Part shown: positions 25,870 to 35,182 of the stretch, piece by piece
Layout: each line of letters begins with the position of its first letter
Numbering within the stretch: position 1 is the first letter of the stretch
DNA from: an uncultured Planctomycetota bacterium
GTDB lineage: Bacteria; Planctomycetota; Planctomycetia; Pirellulales; Thermoguttaceae
Assembly: GCA_900318195.1 (NCBI GenBank)
Contig: ONJR01000144.1
Location: 1-64,000, forward strand
Direction: 5' to 3'
Length of the DNA stretch: 64,000 bases
Program-made: the position numbers and the translations under genes
The notes under the pieces: model-generated
What the model was told of the DNA's origin: nothing
Database searches by the model: none
What the model saw: only the letters and a program-made list of their open reading frames with translations

Positions 25870-26814
25870 TCAAGGTTCGGTTACGCGGCGAGGACTCTTA
25901 CGCGCGTAGACGGTCGAAAGTGTTATCGCAGAGAAAAGAAGTATTGCAAACACTGACATTACAATTTGGCTCAATAATTTCAGATCGAAGAACAGCAAGG
26001 CGACGTTCAGCGTTACAATTCCACATATAGTCGCAAAACTGCGGCTCACTTCTCGCCCATACCCAGTCTCGATCATAATACGATGAGCGCGCACGCCAAG
26101 AGGAAAGCCGAAGCTACCGCCAAGAGCGATCATCCCGGATAACAACAGTACTTTCAAATCCATGCCTGAACGGGAAAACAAGTAGCTCAATCCACCGGTC
26201 GTCGTGGTTGTGAGGAGTAAGAATCGAACGGAGCGCGCTGTGTCGGTTTCGTTGAATTTAAAACCGTACGCAAGAATCGGTCGAAAAACCATCGCGCCGC
26301 CAACGCCTAAAACCGAACTAAAAATACCGGCGGCAAGACCGCCCAAAAAGGCGGGGCGTTCGGCGCCACGTGAAAATGTGATTGGCGTCGTCTCACTATA
26401 CGCATTCTTATTCCCTCCAAAGAGAGTCTTGTAGCCGACAAAGAGCATGAAGACGCCAAAAGCGAACATAAGCGCCTTGGCGCCAAAAAGACGGTCGAAA
26501 AAATCATTGATCGGTCGTCCGGAAAATGCGGTTGCCAATGCGCCGAGAGCCGCTGGGAGTACTATGCGACGACCGAGGGAACCACGCCCCCAGCCTATTT
26601 GCGGCGTCTCCCTAACTACTGACGGTAAGATCGAAGGAACCATCTGCAAAAGACCTATGCCTGCTGCCTGTGATGGAGTGCAATGAAAGCAAATCAGCGC
26701 CGTCGGAACAATAAGCCACCCGCACCCCACGCCCCAAAATCCACCGGAATACATACCAAGAAAGCCGACAAGAGGCGCGACACACGCCACGAAAACTAGT
26801 TCTTCACCTGACAA
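25870..26814 (-). CDS. TauE/SafE-family membrane permease
   Basis: A 314-residue polytopic protein with about eight hydrophobic segments. The two halves carry the family's glycine-rich openings: GFLGMYSGGFWGVGCGWLIVP near residue 17 and GGLAAGIFSSVLGVGGAMVF near 155. Members export sulfite, sulfoacetate or related anions; substrate unknown here. The start is TTG, with GGAG six bases upstream. It lies 43 bases after the CNNM/CorC-like gene and is probably co-transcribed with it from the promoter at 28236-28264. Confidence 0.85.
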   Translation of the reverse strand: MSGEELVFVACVAPLVGFLGMYSGGFWGVGCGWLIVPTALICFHCTPSQAAGIGLLQMVPSILPSVVRETPQIGWGRGSLGRRIVLPAALGALATAFSGRPINDFFDRLFGAKALMFAFGVFMLFVGYKTLFGGNKNAYSETTPITFSRGAERPAFLGGLAAGIFSSVLGVGGAMVFRPILAYGFKFNETDTARSVRFLLLTTTTTGGLSYLFSRSGMDLKVLLLSGMIALGGSFGFPLGVRAHRIMIETGYGREVSRSFATICGIVTLNVALLFFDLKLLSQIVMSVFAILLFSAITLSTVYARKSPRRVTEP

Positions 26815-26857
26815 ATTAAGCTCCGCTTCACGAACATGAGACTCGAAATTTCATCGA

Positions 26858-28156
26858 TTACAACGCTCGTTTTATATCCGATTTCGCATAGACGCAATAC
26901 CCGGGTTCACTAGGAATGCGAGCAAAAACTAAACCGCCGATGGCAAAGCTATCACCCGAATCAATTGTTTCAGAAGGATTGTCAAACCACTCGCTAAAAG
27001 TGACGCCAGACTTCAAGCCCGAGATCATTTTTTCAAAGTCTCTCGCCTCGTTGTTGAATTTCTTTACCACCATGGATTCAACTTGCGCAAGCTTATCGCT
27101 ACCGTCAAAGAGCAAAACGTCGTCCTTATCAACGCGATCGCCGTTCGGCGCCTGAAATTCCTCGCCTATTTCTCCGATTAACTCCTCGACCAAATCCTCT
27201 AAAGTCGCGATTCCCAGCGCCTCGCCGTTCTCGTCTTCTATGACAACCATATGTCTTTTGCGTTCAACGAGTCGTCTCAGAACTACAGACGCGCTGTCTT
27301 GCGGCTTAACTTTGAGAAGCTCGTAGCTTTCTTCCCACACATAGCTGGAATTGTCGGCGTAAGAGAAATCTGCGTTCGGCGCGTCCCATTGATCGCCTGA
27401 AATCAATTCTTTGACCTTCACGTAGCCCAGAAAGACTCGCGAATTCGAGGGTGAACAGATTGGATAGCGCGTATGCAGGTGCATTCTCGAGATCGCGAGG
27501 ATTTCTCGAAGCGTCATTCCGTCGCGAAAGGCAACCACCTTGGAAAACTCAACCATAACGCTTGAAATTGGCGTCTTAGCTAAATCCAACGTCTCAATAA
27601 TGATCTTCTTCTGTTCTTCGTCAACCTGGCTTTGATCTGCATATTGCGTCAATAGCTTAATTTCGCTCGCGATTTCCAGAGGCTTGGACGATTCAGGAGT
27701 GCTCGATCTGAAGGGCGCGTTGAGTAGATCAAGAAAACGAATAATCGGTCGACACGTTTTGGTTACAATGAAAAGCGGATACGCTATAACATAGGCAAAC
27801 CGCGCGTTATAGCGAACGCCGTAGGTTTTGGGGAGAATCTCAGTAAACTGTAGCATTAGGAATGTAAAAACCAACGAAAACCAGCCAACCCAGCGATTAT
27901 GGGTTAGGTCGGCAAACGCGGCGCCCGCAAAGGACGCGCCTACAGTGTGCGCCGACGTGTTTAGCGCTAAGATCGCTGTTATCGGCTCGTTAATATTACC
28001 CTTGAAATGCCGCCAGATCGCGCCAACGCGTCGATTCTTCGACTCGATATCCATAACTTGCGCGGTAGACAAGCTCAACAGAACAGACTCGGCGATCGAA
28101 CAACTAGCAGAAACGATCAACGCCACAGACAAACTCACAAAAAAGACTACCAACAT
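26858..28156 (-). CDS. CNNM/CorC-type (DUF21-CBS-CorC_HlyC) membrane protein
   Basis: A 432-residue hemolysin-family protein. The N-terminal DUF21 transmembrane domain (about 1-140) contains ASCSIAESVLLSL and FTEILPKTYGVRYN. A CBS pair (about 185-310) includes VMVEFSKVVAFRDGMTLREI and ATLEDLVEELIGEIGEEF, and a C-terminal CorC_HlyC domain covers about 335-425. Relatives are linked to Mg2+/Co2+ efflux. An alternative role is as a membrane-stress protein. A consensus promoter lies about 80 bases upstream and TauE follows. Confidence 0.9.
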   Translation of the reverse strand: MLVVFFVSLSVALIVSASCSIAESVLLSLSTAQVMDIESKNRRVGAIWRHFKGNINEPITAILALNTSAHTVGASFAGAAFADLTHNRWVGWFSLVFTFLMLQFTEILPKTYGVRYNARFAYVIAYPLFIVTKTCRPIIRFLDLLNAPFRSSTPESSKPLEIASEIKLLTQYADQSQVDEEQKKIIIETLDLAKTPISSVMVEFSKVVAFRDGMTLREILAISRMHLHTRYPICSPSNSRVFLGYVKVKELISGDQWDAPNADFSYADNSSYVWEESYELLKVKPQDSASVVLRRLVERKRHMVVIEDENGEALGIATLEDLVEELIGEIGEEFQAPNGDRVDKDDVLLFDGSDKLAQVESMVVKKFNNEARDFEKMISGLKSGVTFSEWFDNPSETIDSGDSFAIGGLVFARIPSEPGYCVYAKSDIKRAL

Positions 28157-28475
28157 GGCAGTTCAGGACTCCTCCCCTGGAAAATGCAACAATACGGTTC
28201 AAACGTCGATCCTAACAAAAACTCAACGCGTGTCAATTTTATCGTTCAGCAGCTATTATGTCAATAGCGCCAACAATCGCCAAAACGAAAACGAGCCGTT
28301 GCAGACTACGTCCGCTTATCTTTCGCGATCAACCCGACCCTCACGTTCCCTGGGCTTGTCCATTTTGCATTCGAGGTTAAACTTGAAAGTGCAACTCGTA
28401 GCGCGCAGACTTATCAGCGTATGCGCTAGGTCGACGCTACTGGCGTTGCGAGTCTAGTCGTCGAAAGGGAGATTC
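28157..28475. other. Divergent promoter region between CorC-like and NtrC-like genes
   Basis: A 319-base divergent region. The minus side has a near-consensus promoter at 28236-28264. No equally good match was found on the plus side, although a transcript must start here for the regulator gene. Confidence 0.55.
28236..28264 (-). promoter_or_regulatory. Sigma-70-type promoter for the CorC-like/TauE operon
   Basis: On the minus strand: the perfect -35 TTGACA (28264-28259), a 17-base spacer, and TAAAAT (28241-28236). The gene starts at 28156. Confidence 0.7.
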
Positions 28476-30020
28476 ATGGCAAAATCAAAAGAAGATACCA
28501 ACGCAGTTCAAGACGAACCCCTGCAAGTACTCGTCGTAGACGACGAACTTGCTCACGCGGAGGTTGTCGCCGCAAGTCTTGAAAAGATTAACGCTCAATG
28601 CGTCGTCGCACATTCGGAGGCGGAAGCGAATGAAATCGTCAAGCGCCAGACGTTTGACGTCGTCGTTACTGATCTCATGTTAGAAACCAACGACGGAGGT
28701 CTCAATATACTAAAAGAGGTCAAACGTGAATCGCCCGAGACAGAGGTGGTTCTCATGACTGCCAATAACGGCGTTGAAACTGCGGTTGAGGCGATGTTGG
28801 AGGGCGCGTTTAATTATCTACAGAAACCGCTCGACCTCAAGCAGCTTCGTTCGATCGTACAAAAAGCGGGTGACGCGGCGCGATTACGCCGAGACAACCG
28901 ACAGTTAAAAGCAAGACTGGACGAGAAATTTGGATTCGACGGCGTCATAGGCAGTAGTTCCGCCATGCTCTCGGCTATCGAACGTCTCAAAAGAATAGCG
29001 CCCACAGACGCGACCGTGCTCATTCTCGGCGACACCGGAACAGGTAAGGAACTGTTCGCGCAAGCGCTACACCATAACAGTCGTCGTAAAAACAAGCCTT
29101 TCGTCGCGCTGAACTGTGCGGCGCTCAGCGAAAATCTGCTTGAAAGCGAACTTTTCGGGCATATCAAGGGCGCTTTTACAGACGCGACGAGCGACCGTGT
29201 CGGCAAATTTGAATTTGCTAACGGTGGAACCATCTTTCTTGACGAAGTTGGCGATATGCCGCTCTCAACTCAAGTCAAACTTCTCCGAGTCCTCGAAAGT
29301 GGGGAAATTACGCCGGTTGGCTCCAATAAAACCATCACCGTGAACGTTCGTCTGGTCTCTGCAACCAATCGAAATTTAGAAGAGGCGGTCGAAGACGGCT
29401 CTTTTAGACGCGACCTGTACCATCGTCTTAAAGTCGTTACCCTGAGATTACCGAGTCTAAAAGAGCGCAGGGACGACATTCCCATCTTACTAGATCACTT
29501 CGTCAAGATGTTCACCAAACGATACGACAAAACAATACGCGGAATATCGCCTGCCGCGCGAAAAAGATTACTTTCATACGATTGGCCTGGCAACGTTCGA
29601 CAACTCCGAAATGCTGCCGAAAGTATGGTGGTCGTCGATTTTGACGGTCTAATCGACGTTGACGATCTGCCAGAGGAAGTCATGGACGGGGCGCCTTTTG
29701 ACGACGACGAGTTAGAAAAGACCGACCCGCTTATCACCGACGAACAAACCGAAGAACGCGAGCATAACTCCGACGCGTCCCAAGACGTCAATCGACACGT
29801 TATTGTAACCCCGTCGCCCGCCGCCGAGCAATCTCTCAAGGCTTTTGTCGGGCTCAAGTTGGACGCGCTCGAACGGTTGTTTATTCAGGAGACGCTTAGA
29901 TCAACTGGAGGTAACCGCGAAGAGACGGCTAAGATTCTGGGGATCGCAGAACGCACGCTCTATCGTCGGCTGAAACAGTTCCAAGAGGAAAACGAAAGAA
30001 GCGTGCAACATGACGAATGA
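28476..30020 (+). CDS. NtrC-family sigma-54-dependent response regulator
   Basis: A 514-residue three-domain activator. The receiver domain (about 15-130) has the phospho-acceptor Asp in VVVTDLMLE and Lys in NYLQKPLD. The AAA+ domain (about 160-390) has Walker A GDTGTGKELFAQAL, the loop GAFTDA where the sigma-54-contacting GAFTGA usually lies, Walker B GGTIFLDEVGDM and the arginine region RRDLYHRLKV. An acidic linker (about 400-445) leads to a Fis-type helix-turn-helix (EETAKILGIAERTLYRRLKQ). GAFTDA is a common natural variant. AAGGGAG lies before the ATG. No sensor kinase is adjacent. It overlaps the SET gene by 11 bases. Confidence 0.93.
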   Translation: MAKSKEDTNAVQDEPLQVLVVDDELAHAEVVAASLEKINAQCVVAHSEAEANEIVKRQTFDVVVTDLMLETNDGGLNILKEVKRESPETEVVLMTANNGVETAVEAMLEGAFNYLQKPLDLKQLRSIVQKAGDAARLRRDNRQLKARLDEKFGFDGVIGSSSAMLSAIERLKRIAPTDATVLILGDTGTGKELFAQALHHNSRRKNKPFVALNCAALSENLLESELFGHIKGAFTDATSDRVGKFEFANGGTIFLDEVGDMPLSTQVKLLRVLESGEITPVGSNKTITVNVRLVSATNRNLEEAVEDGSFRRDLYHRLKVVTLRLPSLKERRDDIPILLDHFVKMFTKRYDKTIRGISPAARKRLLSYDWPGNVRQLRNAAESMVVVDFDGLIDVDDLPEEVMDGAPFDDDELEKTDPLITDEQTEEREHNSDASQDVNRHVIVTPSPAAEQSLKAFVGLKLDALERLFIQETLRSTGGNREETAKILGIAERTLYRRLKQFQEENERSVQHDE

Positions 30021-30618
30021 GGAGCGCTCAACCGAGCCCATTCCCCCTTTTAGTAGGAGATCAAGTCGGAGGTTCGACAAAGTAAAAATCGCAACAACCG
30101 CTACGCGAGGACTAGGAGTCTTCGCAACTGCGCCCATTAAAGCTCGTCATGCAATCGGGCGCGTGGTTGGCAAGATTAAGGACTCTGTTTACCGTTCAAG
30201 CTACTGCATTGCCTACGGCGACGATAAAATACTTGAACCAAACCATCCATACAAGTACCTCAATCACTCATGCGATCCCAATTGCGAACTGATCGAATGG
30301 ACAATCGTCGATCAGAGCAAATACACTGAATTGGAACCAAGCGAACCGCTCTTAGAGCTGTGGCTCCATGCGTTACGAGACATTGAGCGCGGCGACGAGC
30401 TAACGATAGACTACGGATGGGATTGGCAATCGGCTATTCGATGTCTGTGCGGCTCGCCGAACTGTCGAGGATGGATTTGTCGTGTTGACCAGCTTGAATT
30501 GTGCAAGCGTTTCAATGTCGCTACGGTAGTCGCGCAAGAAACAACGGACAATAACACCGCGTCTGAAAAGAACGCCCCTTCCGAGCAACAAAAATCGCTA
30601 GCGGGCAACTTTAGTTAG
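30010..30618 (+). CDS. SET-domain protein-lysine methyltransferase
   Basis: A 202-residue protein with a compact SET domain: RGLGVFATAPIKA (about 36-48), the SAM-binding NHSCDPNCEL (about 87), GDELTIDYGW near 130 and a post-SET zinc cluster CLCGSPNCRGW. These are the marks of active SET methyltransferases, which N-methylate lysines of proteins; the target is unknown. Its start overlaps the end of the NtrC-like gene by 11 bases, so the two are translationally coupled. moxR follows at 87 bases. SET proteins are scattered in bacteria, with chlamydial members modifying histone-like or host proteins. The last ~35 residues are an unstructured tail. Confidence 0.88.
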   Translation: MTNEERSTEPIPPFSRRSSRRFDKVKIATTATRGLGVFATAPIKARHAIGRVVGKIKDSVYRSSYCIAYGDDKILEPNHPYKYLNHSCDPNCELIEWTIVDQSKYTELEPSEPLLELWLHALRDIERGDELTIDYGWDWQSAIRCLCGSPNCRGWICRVDQLELCKRFNVATVVAQETTDNNTASEKNAPSEQQKSLAGNFS

Positions 30619-30705
30619 CGCTAAGGATAGTAGCTTACTCGTCAAAAATAGGTTTAACAAGACGCCGCATATCGCGCGTCGCCATATTTCAGCTCAGAAA
30701 CAATC

Positions 30706-31695
30706 ATGTTAGCAGACAAACCAGTACCAGAAAGCGTCGTTTTCAAGCACAAGGAACAAATTGATCGACTTCGCGCCGAGATCGCGCGCGTCGTCGTTGG
30801 ACAAGAGATTATGGTTACGCGATTGCTGGTCGGCGCCTTGACTGGCGGTCATATTCTACTCGAGGGCGCGCCTGGTCTAGCCAAAACGACGGCGATCAAG
30901 TCGTTAGCGGCGGCGCTCGACGCTAAGTTCCAGCGCATTCAGTTTACGCCCGACGTTTTACCGGCCGACTTAATCGGCACGTTGATATACCTTCCCTCTA
31001 AAGGCGAGTTCCAAACGCGTAAGGGACCGATCTTCGCCAACTTTGTTCTCGCAGATGAAATAAACAGAGCGCCGTCGAAGGTTCAGTCGGCGTTGTTAGA
31101 GGCGATGCAAGAGCGACAGGTAACGATAGGCGAAACAACCTGGAAACTTGACGCGCCGTTCCTCGTTATGGCAACGCAAAATCCCATAGAACAAGAAGGC
31201 ACCTATCCATTGCCAGAAGCGCAGGTCGACAGGTTCATGTTAAAAGTCAAAATCGACTATCCGTCATTTGAAGACGAACAAGAAATCTTCAATCGAGGAA
31301 TGATGAACGAAGGAGCGGCGATTAAGCCCGTGCTTGCGGCAAGCGACGTTCTCGAAATGCAAAAGGTCGTGGAAAGCGTTTATCTCGACAATTCTGTGCG
31401 CGACTATATCCTCAACGTAACGCGCGCAACACGCGCGCCCGAAACATACAACCTAGCGTCTCTGAAGCGTGCAATCGACTTCGGCGCCTCGCCTCGCGCC
31501 GCGCTTGCGGTCGGAAAAGGCGCAAAGGCGCTCGCGCTTATCGCAGGGCGCGGCTACGTCACGCCGCAGGACGTTAAAGATATCGCACACGACGCCTTGC
31601 GTCATCGTATCTCGCTCTCATACGAAGCCGAGGCCGACGAACTAACAACTGACGTCATAATTGACAAAATTCTTGACGTCGTTCCCGTTCCCTGA
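30706..31695 (+). CDS. MoxR-family AAA+ ATPase
   Basis: A 329-residue MoxR ATPase, a chaperone-like AAA+ protein that works with VWA-domain partners. Walker A is LLEGAPGLAKTTAIKSLA (about 45-62), Walker B is FVLADEINRAPSKVQSAL, and the MoxR signature MATQNPIEQEGTYPLPEAQ leads into the DRF sensor stretch. It heads the run moxR, DUF58, membrane protein, VWA, VWA, batD. No Shine-Dalgarno is obvious at the ATG. Confidence 0.95.
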   Translation: MLADKPVPESVVFKHKEQIDRLRAEIARVVVGQEIMVTRLLVGALTGGHILLEGAPGLAKTTAIKSLAAALDAKFQRIQFTPDVLPADLIGTLIYLPSKGEFQTRKGPIFANFVLADEINRAPSKVQSALLEAMQERQVTIGETTWKLDAPFLVMATQNPIEQEGTYPLPEAQVDRFMLKVKIDYPSFEDEQEIFNRGMMNEGAAIKPVLAASDVLEMQKVVESVYLDNSVRDYILNVTRATRAPETYNLASLKRAIDFGASPRAALAVGKGAKALALIAGRGYVTPQDVKDIAHDALRHRISLSYEAEADELTTDVIIDKILDVVPVP

Positions 31696-31788
31696 CGTCA
31701 ACTTGACAAGTCGCGGGTTTCGAGAAGTCATGAAACATGAATTAAGCGCAAGGTCAAATCTTAATGTCTTCCTTCAAGGACAAAGATC

Positions 31789-32739
31789 ATGAAAATGCTC
31801 AATTGGATAATTGGTCGCGTCAGGGCGCGCCTAATAGATTCGCCGTCGTATAGCGACGAACGTTCCGCTTCGTCTTTTGACGCGACGCTCAAAAAACTAC
31901 GACGTATTGAGATCGTATCAAACCGTATTGTAGACGAATCTTTTCACGGTCAGTACAAGAGCGCGTTTCGTGGTCAAGGTATCGAATTCGACGAAGTGCG
32001 CGAATACGTCGACGGAGACGACGCGCGTTCCATAGACTGGAACGTTACGGCGCGCGCGGCGAAACCCTATGTCAAGAGATATGCCGAAGAGCGTGAGCGC
32101 ACGTTGCTCATTATGCTTGACCTATCCGCGTCCAATTTGTTCGGAGCGAACGTTTCACGTTTGGAATCGGCGACGGAAATCGCGGCGTCTCTCATGTTTT
32201 CCGCAATTAAAAACAACGATAAAGTAGGACTGCTAACATTTGCCAACGGTGTGCGCGATTTCTATCCGCCTAAGAAAGGACGAAAATACGCGTTGAGGTT
32301 GATCAAGGCAATGCTCCAATCAGAACCAGAATATACGCCGACTGATCTCGACGCCGCGCTAGAATTCGTCAACCGGACGATGAGACGACGCGCGATCGTT
32401 TTTGTTCTTAGCGATTTTTACGTCAACTCTCTTGGGAAACCGCTACGAATATGCAAGCGGCGCCACGACCTTATCGGAATCTCGATCATAGAACCCGTGG
32501 AAAACGCGCTTCCTGACCTGGGGTTCGTTACCTTGCAGGATCCGGAAACTGGCGAGTATCTTGACGTCGACTCCGGTTGCGCGCGTTTCCGGAAGGCTAT
32601 TGGCGCTCGCTTAAAAGCGCGGCGAGATTCAATCGCGGTTAAGTTTAAGGAAATGAAGGTTGATTTGATCACCATTGAAAACGGCGGGGATTATGTCGTT
32701 CCGCTCCGTAATTTTTTCCGTAAACGCGAGCGTCGATGA
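31789..32739 (+). CDS. DUF58 domain protein of the Bat cluster
   Basis: A 316-residue protein of the MoxR-linked DUF58 family, related to VWA domains. It shows the family signature GIEFDEVREYVDGDDARSID, then TARAAKPYVKRYAEERER, followed by the VWA-like strand LLIMLDLSAS. It has no signal or membrane segment, so it should be cytoplasmic and may act as the MoxR adaptor. Its stop overlaps the next start in an ATGA tetramer (32736-32739), indicating translational coupling. Confidence 0.92.
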   Translation: MKMLNWIIGRVRARLIDSPSYSDERSASSFDATLKKLRRIEIVSNRIVDESFHGQYKSAFRGQGIEFDEVREYVDGDDARSIDWNVTARAAKPYVKRYAEERERTLLIMLDLSASNLFGANVSRLESATEIAASLMFSAIKNNDKVGLLTFANGVRDFYPPKKGRKYALRLIKAMLQSEPEYTPTDLDAALEFVNRTMRRRAIVFVLSDFYVNSLGKPLRICKRRHDLIGISIIEPVENALPDLGFVTLQDPETGEYLDVDSGCARFRKAIGARLKARRDSIAVKFKEMKVDLITIENGGDYVVPLRNFFRKRERR

Positions 32740-33941
32740 AAAGGCGCGCAATCAGTCCGATAAGAACGCTACTAATTATGTCAGGTAAACCTTTCGTCAC
32801 AATCAATCGGTTCGTTGCAAATATCGGCGGGGCGCTTGTCGTTCTCTTTGGCGTCGCGACCAGTCTAGCGACGCTTCTCGGACAGGAAGCGTCACAACCA
32901 GCAACATCACTCAACTCTCCGCTAGGAACTATCGTGGCGACACAAACGTTCTCGCCCGAGCCTGCTGTGCCGCTAGCGCCAATCGAAATGACGATTAGAG
33001 TCGAAAAACCCAATCAATATGAAGTCCTGCCGAACGATTTGGACGGCGATTATGGTGATTTCTTCTGCGAGTTTCTGGACGACGAAGTCGACGTCTTGAA
33101 TAACGAGCGAAACGTCTGTGTTCGACGTTGGAAGCTCTATCCTAACAAGCAATCGGATTCCGCGCGTCTACCGCCGATTCCAATCAAATTGGCGAATAAA
33201 AACTCAACCGAAAAGCCTATCGTCCTTCTTGTACGGGCGAAGACAATAGTAATTCCTCGTGAATCGTCGAACCTTGAACCTTCTGCGATTAAATACTATC
33301 TCACGCCTATTAAACGAGTGTCGCCCGTTAAAATAGGCATACTCTTGCTCCTTGCGCTCATGATTCTTCTCATAGCGTCTTGGAAAAGAATTCGCAAAAA
33401 ACGACTCGTCAAGTTTTCAAACGAAGTCCAAGAAACGTCGTTTGAACGAGCTATTCGTGAACTCGACGCGCTCAAAGCGTCGAACGTCTACCTTGAAAAT
33501 ACGCCTGAGTTCTATGCTGAGATCGACGATATTTTCCGACGCTATTTGTCAGGCGAGTTCCAACTCAACGCGGTCGAGATGACGTCGAGAGAAATAGTCG
33601 CCGCCGTCGATTCGTCGACGCCCAAATCCTTCCAAACGGCGCAAGAATCCGTGAATAGTGAAAGAATCTCCGACGGCGCGGAAACGTCGGAAATGATTAA
33701 TGCGACGATCATCAACGTTCTCAAGACGCCCAAGATAGAAGAATTACTCGCCAACGTTCTTACAAAACTTGATCGCGTTAAGTTCGCTAAAATACCCACA
33801 ACTTTCGGGGACGCGCAGGAATTATATTCGACGATTAGAATGCTAGTCGAGCAGACGTCTTCAATGAAAGAAGCAAAACTTAAGGCAATCGAAAATTCTG
33901 CACAGACCGCAGGCAACGCAAACGTCGACACGGCGAGTTAG
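32736..33941 (+). CDS. Bat-cluster membrane protein of unknown function
   Basis: A 401-residue protein placed where other Bat operons carry a DUF4381-like protein. A hydrophobic segment near residues 30-50 may be a signal anchor; about 150 extracytoplasmic residues follow, then a clear membrane helix at about 195-215 (IGILLLLALMILLIASW), a basic stop and a cytoplasmic tail with the stretch FYAEIDDIFRRYLSGEFQ. That last segment resembles the C-terminal part of BatD/DUF4381 proteins. The start is set by the ATGA overlap with the DUF58 gene; a later ATG at 32778 is possible. Exact role unknown. Confidence 0.75.
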   Translation: MKRRAISPIRTLLIMSGKPFVTINRFVANIGGALVVLFGVATSLATLLGQEASQPATSLNSPLGTIVATQTFSPEPAVPLAPIEMTIRVEKPNQYEVLPNDLDGDYGDFFCEFLDDEVDVLNNERNVCVRRWKLYPNKQSDSARLPPIPIKLANKNSTEKPIVLLVRAKTIVIPRESSNLEPSAIKYYLTPIKRVSPVKIGILLLLALMILLIASWKRIRKKRLVKFSNEVQETSFERAIRELDALKASNVYLENTPEFYAEIDDIFRRYLSGEFQLNAVEMTSREIVAAVDSSTPKSFQTAQESVNSERISDGAETSEMINATIINVLKTPKIEELLANVLTKLDRVKFAKIPTTFGDAQELYSTIRMLVEQTSSMKEAKLKAIENSAQTAGNANVDTAS

Positions 33942-34022
33942 TAGTCGAGGAAGTGAACGTGATGTTATTACACTACTCTTTTGCTCCAGTAACTCAAGAC
34001 TCGTGAAAGCGCCTACTTCATT

Positions 34023-35099
34023 ATGACTATATTCCGGTTTGCTTCGCCGTACTGGCTATTCATGTTAGCGCCGATACTCGCGCTAGCCGTCTTCGAGCTC
34101 ACGCGTCGCCGCGATCGTAAGGCAACATTGCTGTTCTCCACGCTTACAGGGCTTGAAGCAATCCAACCGAGCTTTGCAATGCGCGTCCATAGATTCCTTC
34201 CGCTACTATTCTACTGCGGTGTTGGTTTGCTTGTTGTCGCTTTGGCACGACCTCAAAGCGGCGTGCAAGAATCGAGAATTCTGGGAAAAGGAATCTCGAT
34301 CGTGATGTGCGTCGACCGTAGCGGGTCTATGGCGGCTGAAGATTTTGAAATCAACCGCGCGTCCGTCTCGAGATTAACGGCTGTCAAAAAGGTTTTTCGT
34401 GATTTCGTGGAGGGATCAAAGGATTTTAAAGGACGCCCCAACGATCTTATTTCATTAATTGCGTTTGGAGGGTTCGTCGACTCGTACTGCCCGCTCACGC
34501 TGGATCACCAATCGCTCCTTGAACTACTTGATTCTATAGAAACGCCCGTTCCTTTATACGATACGCGCGGCAACCTCATAAGAACGCGCGTCATCGACGA
34601 AGAATCAGGCACAGCAATTGGCGACGCGCTAGCGGCGGCAGTAGAACGCGTCAAAGACTCGACTAACAAAACCAAAATCATCGTCCTTCTTTCAGACGGT
34701 ATGCAAACAGCAGGCGAACTATCTCCTGAGGATGGAATCAAAATAGCCCAAGCTTATGGCGTCAAAGTCTACACAATCGGCATAGGCAGTTCTGAACCGG
34801 CGCCTTTTCCACAATACCTACCGACAGGTCAGACCGTCATGACGCTACAACAAATGGACTTCAATCCAGAGACGCTCCAAACAATAGCTCAGGCAACGGG
34901 AGGACGATACTTCTACGCAGGAGACGTCGACGCGCTGAAAAAAGTGTGTGAAGAAATCGACCAACTGGAAAGGACGCAATTCGACGCCGGATCATACGCT
35001 GAATATCGGGATCTTTACTATCCTTTTGCATTCTTCGGAGTCATAGCGGCTATGTCGTTCGTCGTTTTAAAATCGACGAGGTTTAGCGCTTTTCAGTAA
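34023..35099 (+). CDS. batA: VWA-domain membrane protein BatA-like
   Basis: A 358-residue BatA-type protein. Two N-terminal membrane helices (about 10-25 and 60-77) precede a VWA domain with the metal-ion site: MCVDRSGSM (DxSxS), the threonine in GTAIGDALAAA and the aspartate in VLLSDGMQTAG. A C-terminal helix is at about 330-350 (YPFAFFGVIAAMSFVVL). Bat proteins form a periplasmic-side complex linked to aerotolerance and stress resistance. Between the first helices and the MIDAS is GISIVMCVDRSGSMAAEDF, matching the family. It lies 81 bases after the preceding gene. Confidence 0.9.
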   Translation: MTIFRFASPYWLFMLAPILALAVFELTRRRDRKATLLFSTLTGLEAIQPSFAMRVHRFLPLLFYCGVGLLVVALARPQSGVQESRILGKGISIVMCVDRSGSMAAEDFEINRASVSRLTAVKKVFRDFVEGSKDFKGRPNDLISLIAFGGFVDSYCPLTLDHQSLLELLDSIETPVPLYDTRGNLIRTRVIDEESGTAIGDALAAAVERVKDSTNKTKIIVLLSDGMQTAGELSPEDGIKIAQAYGVKVYTIGIGSSEPAPFPQYLPTGQTVMTLQQMDFNPETLQTIAQATGGRYFYAGDVDALKKVCEEIDQLERTQFDAGSYAEYRDLYYPFAFFGVIAAMSFVVLKSTRFSAFQ

Positions 35100-35182
35100 C
35101 AAGGCGCTTGAAAACTGAGCGCGCTTCCGTCAATCACGCGCTAAAACAATACTTTTTCCTGAAAGAAACCTAAGTTTAAAAA

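Noticed and set aside
29150..29190. GAFTDA in place of GAFTGA in the NtrC-like regulator as evidence for loss of sigma-54 contact
   Set aside because: GAFTDA is a frequent natural variant in active-looking regulators, so I do not treat it as a defect.
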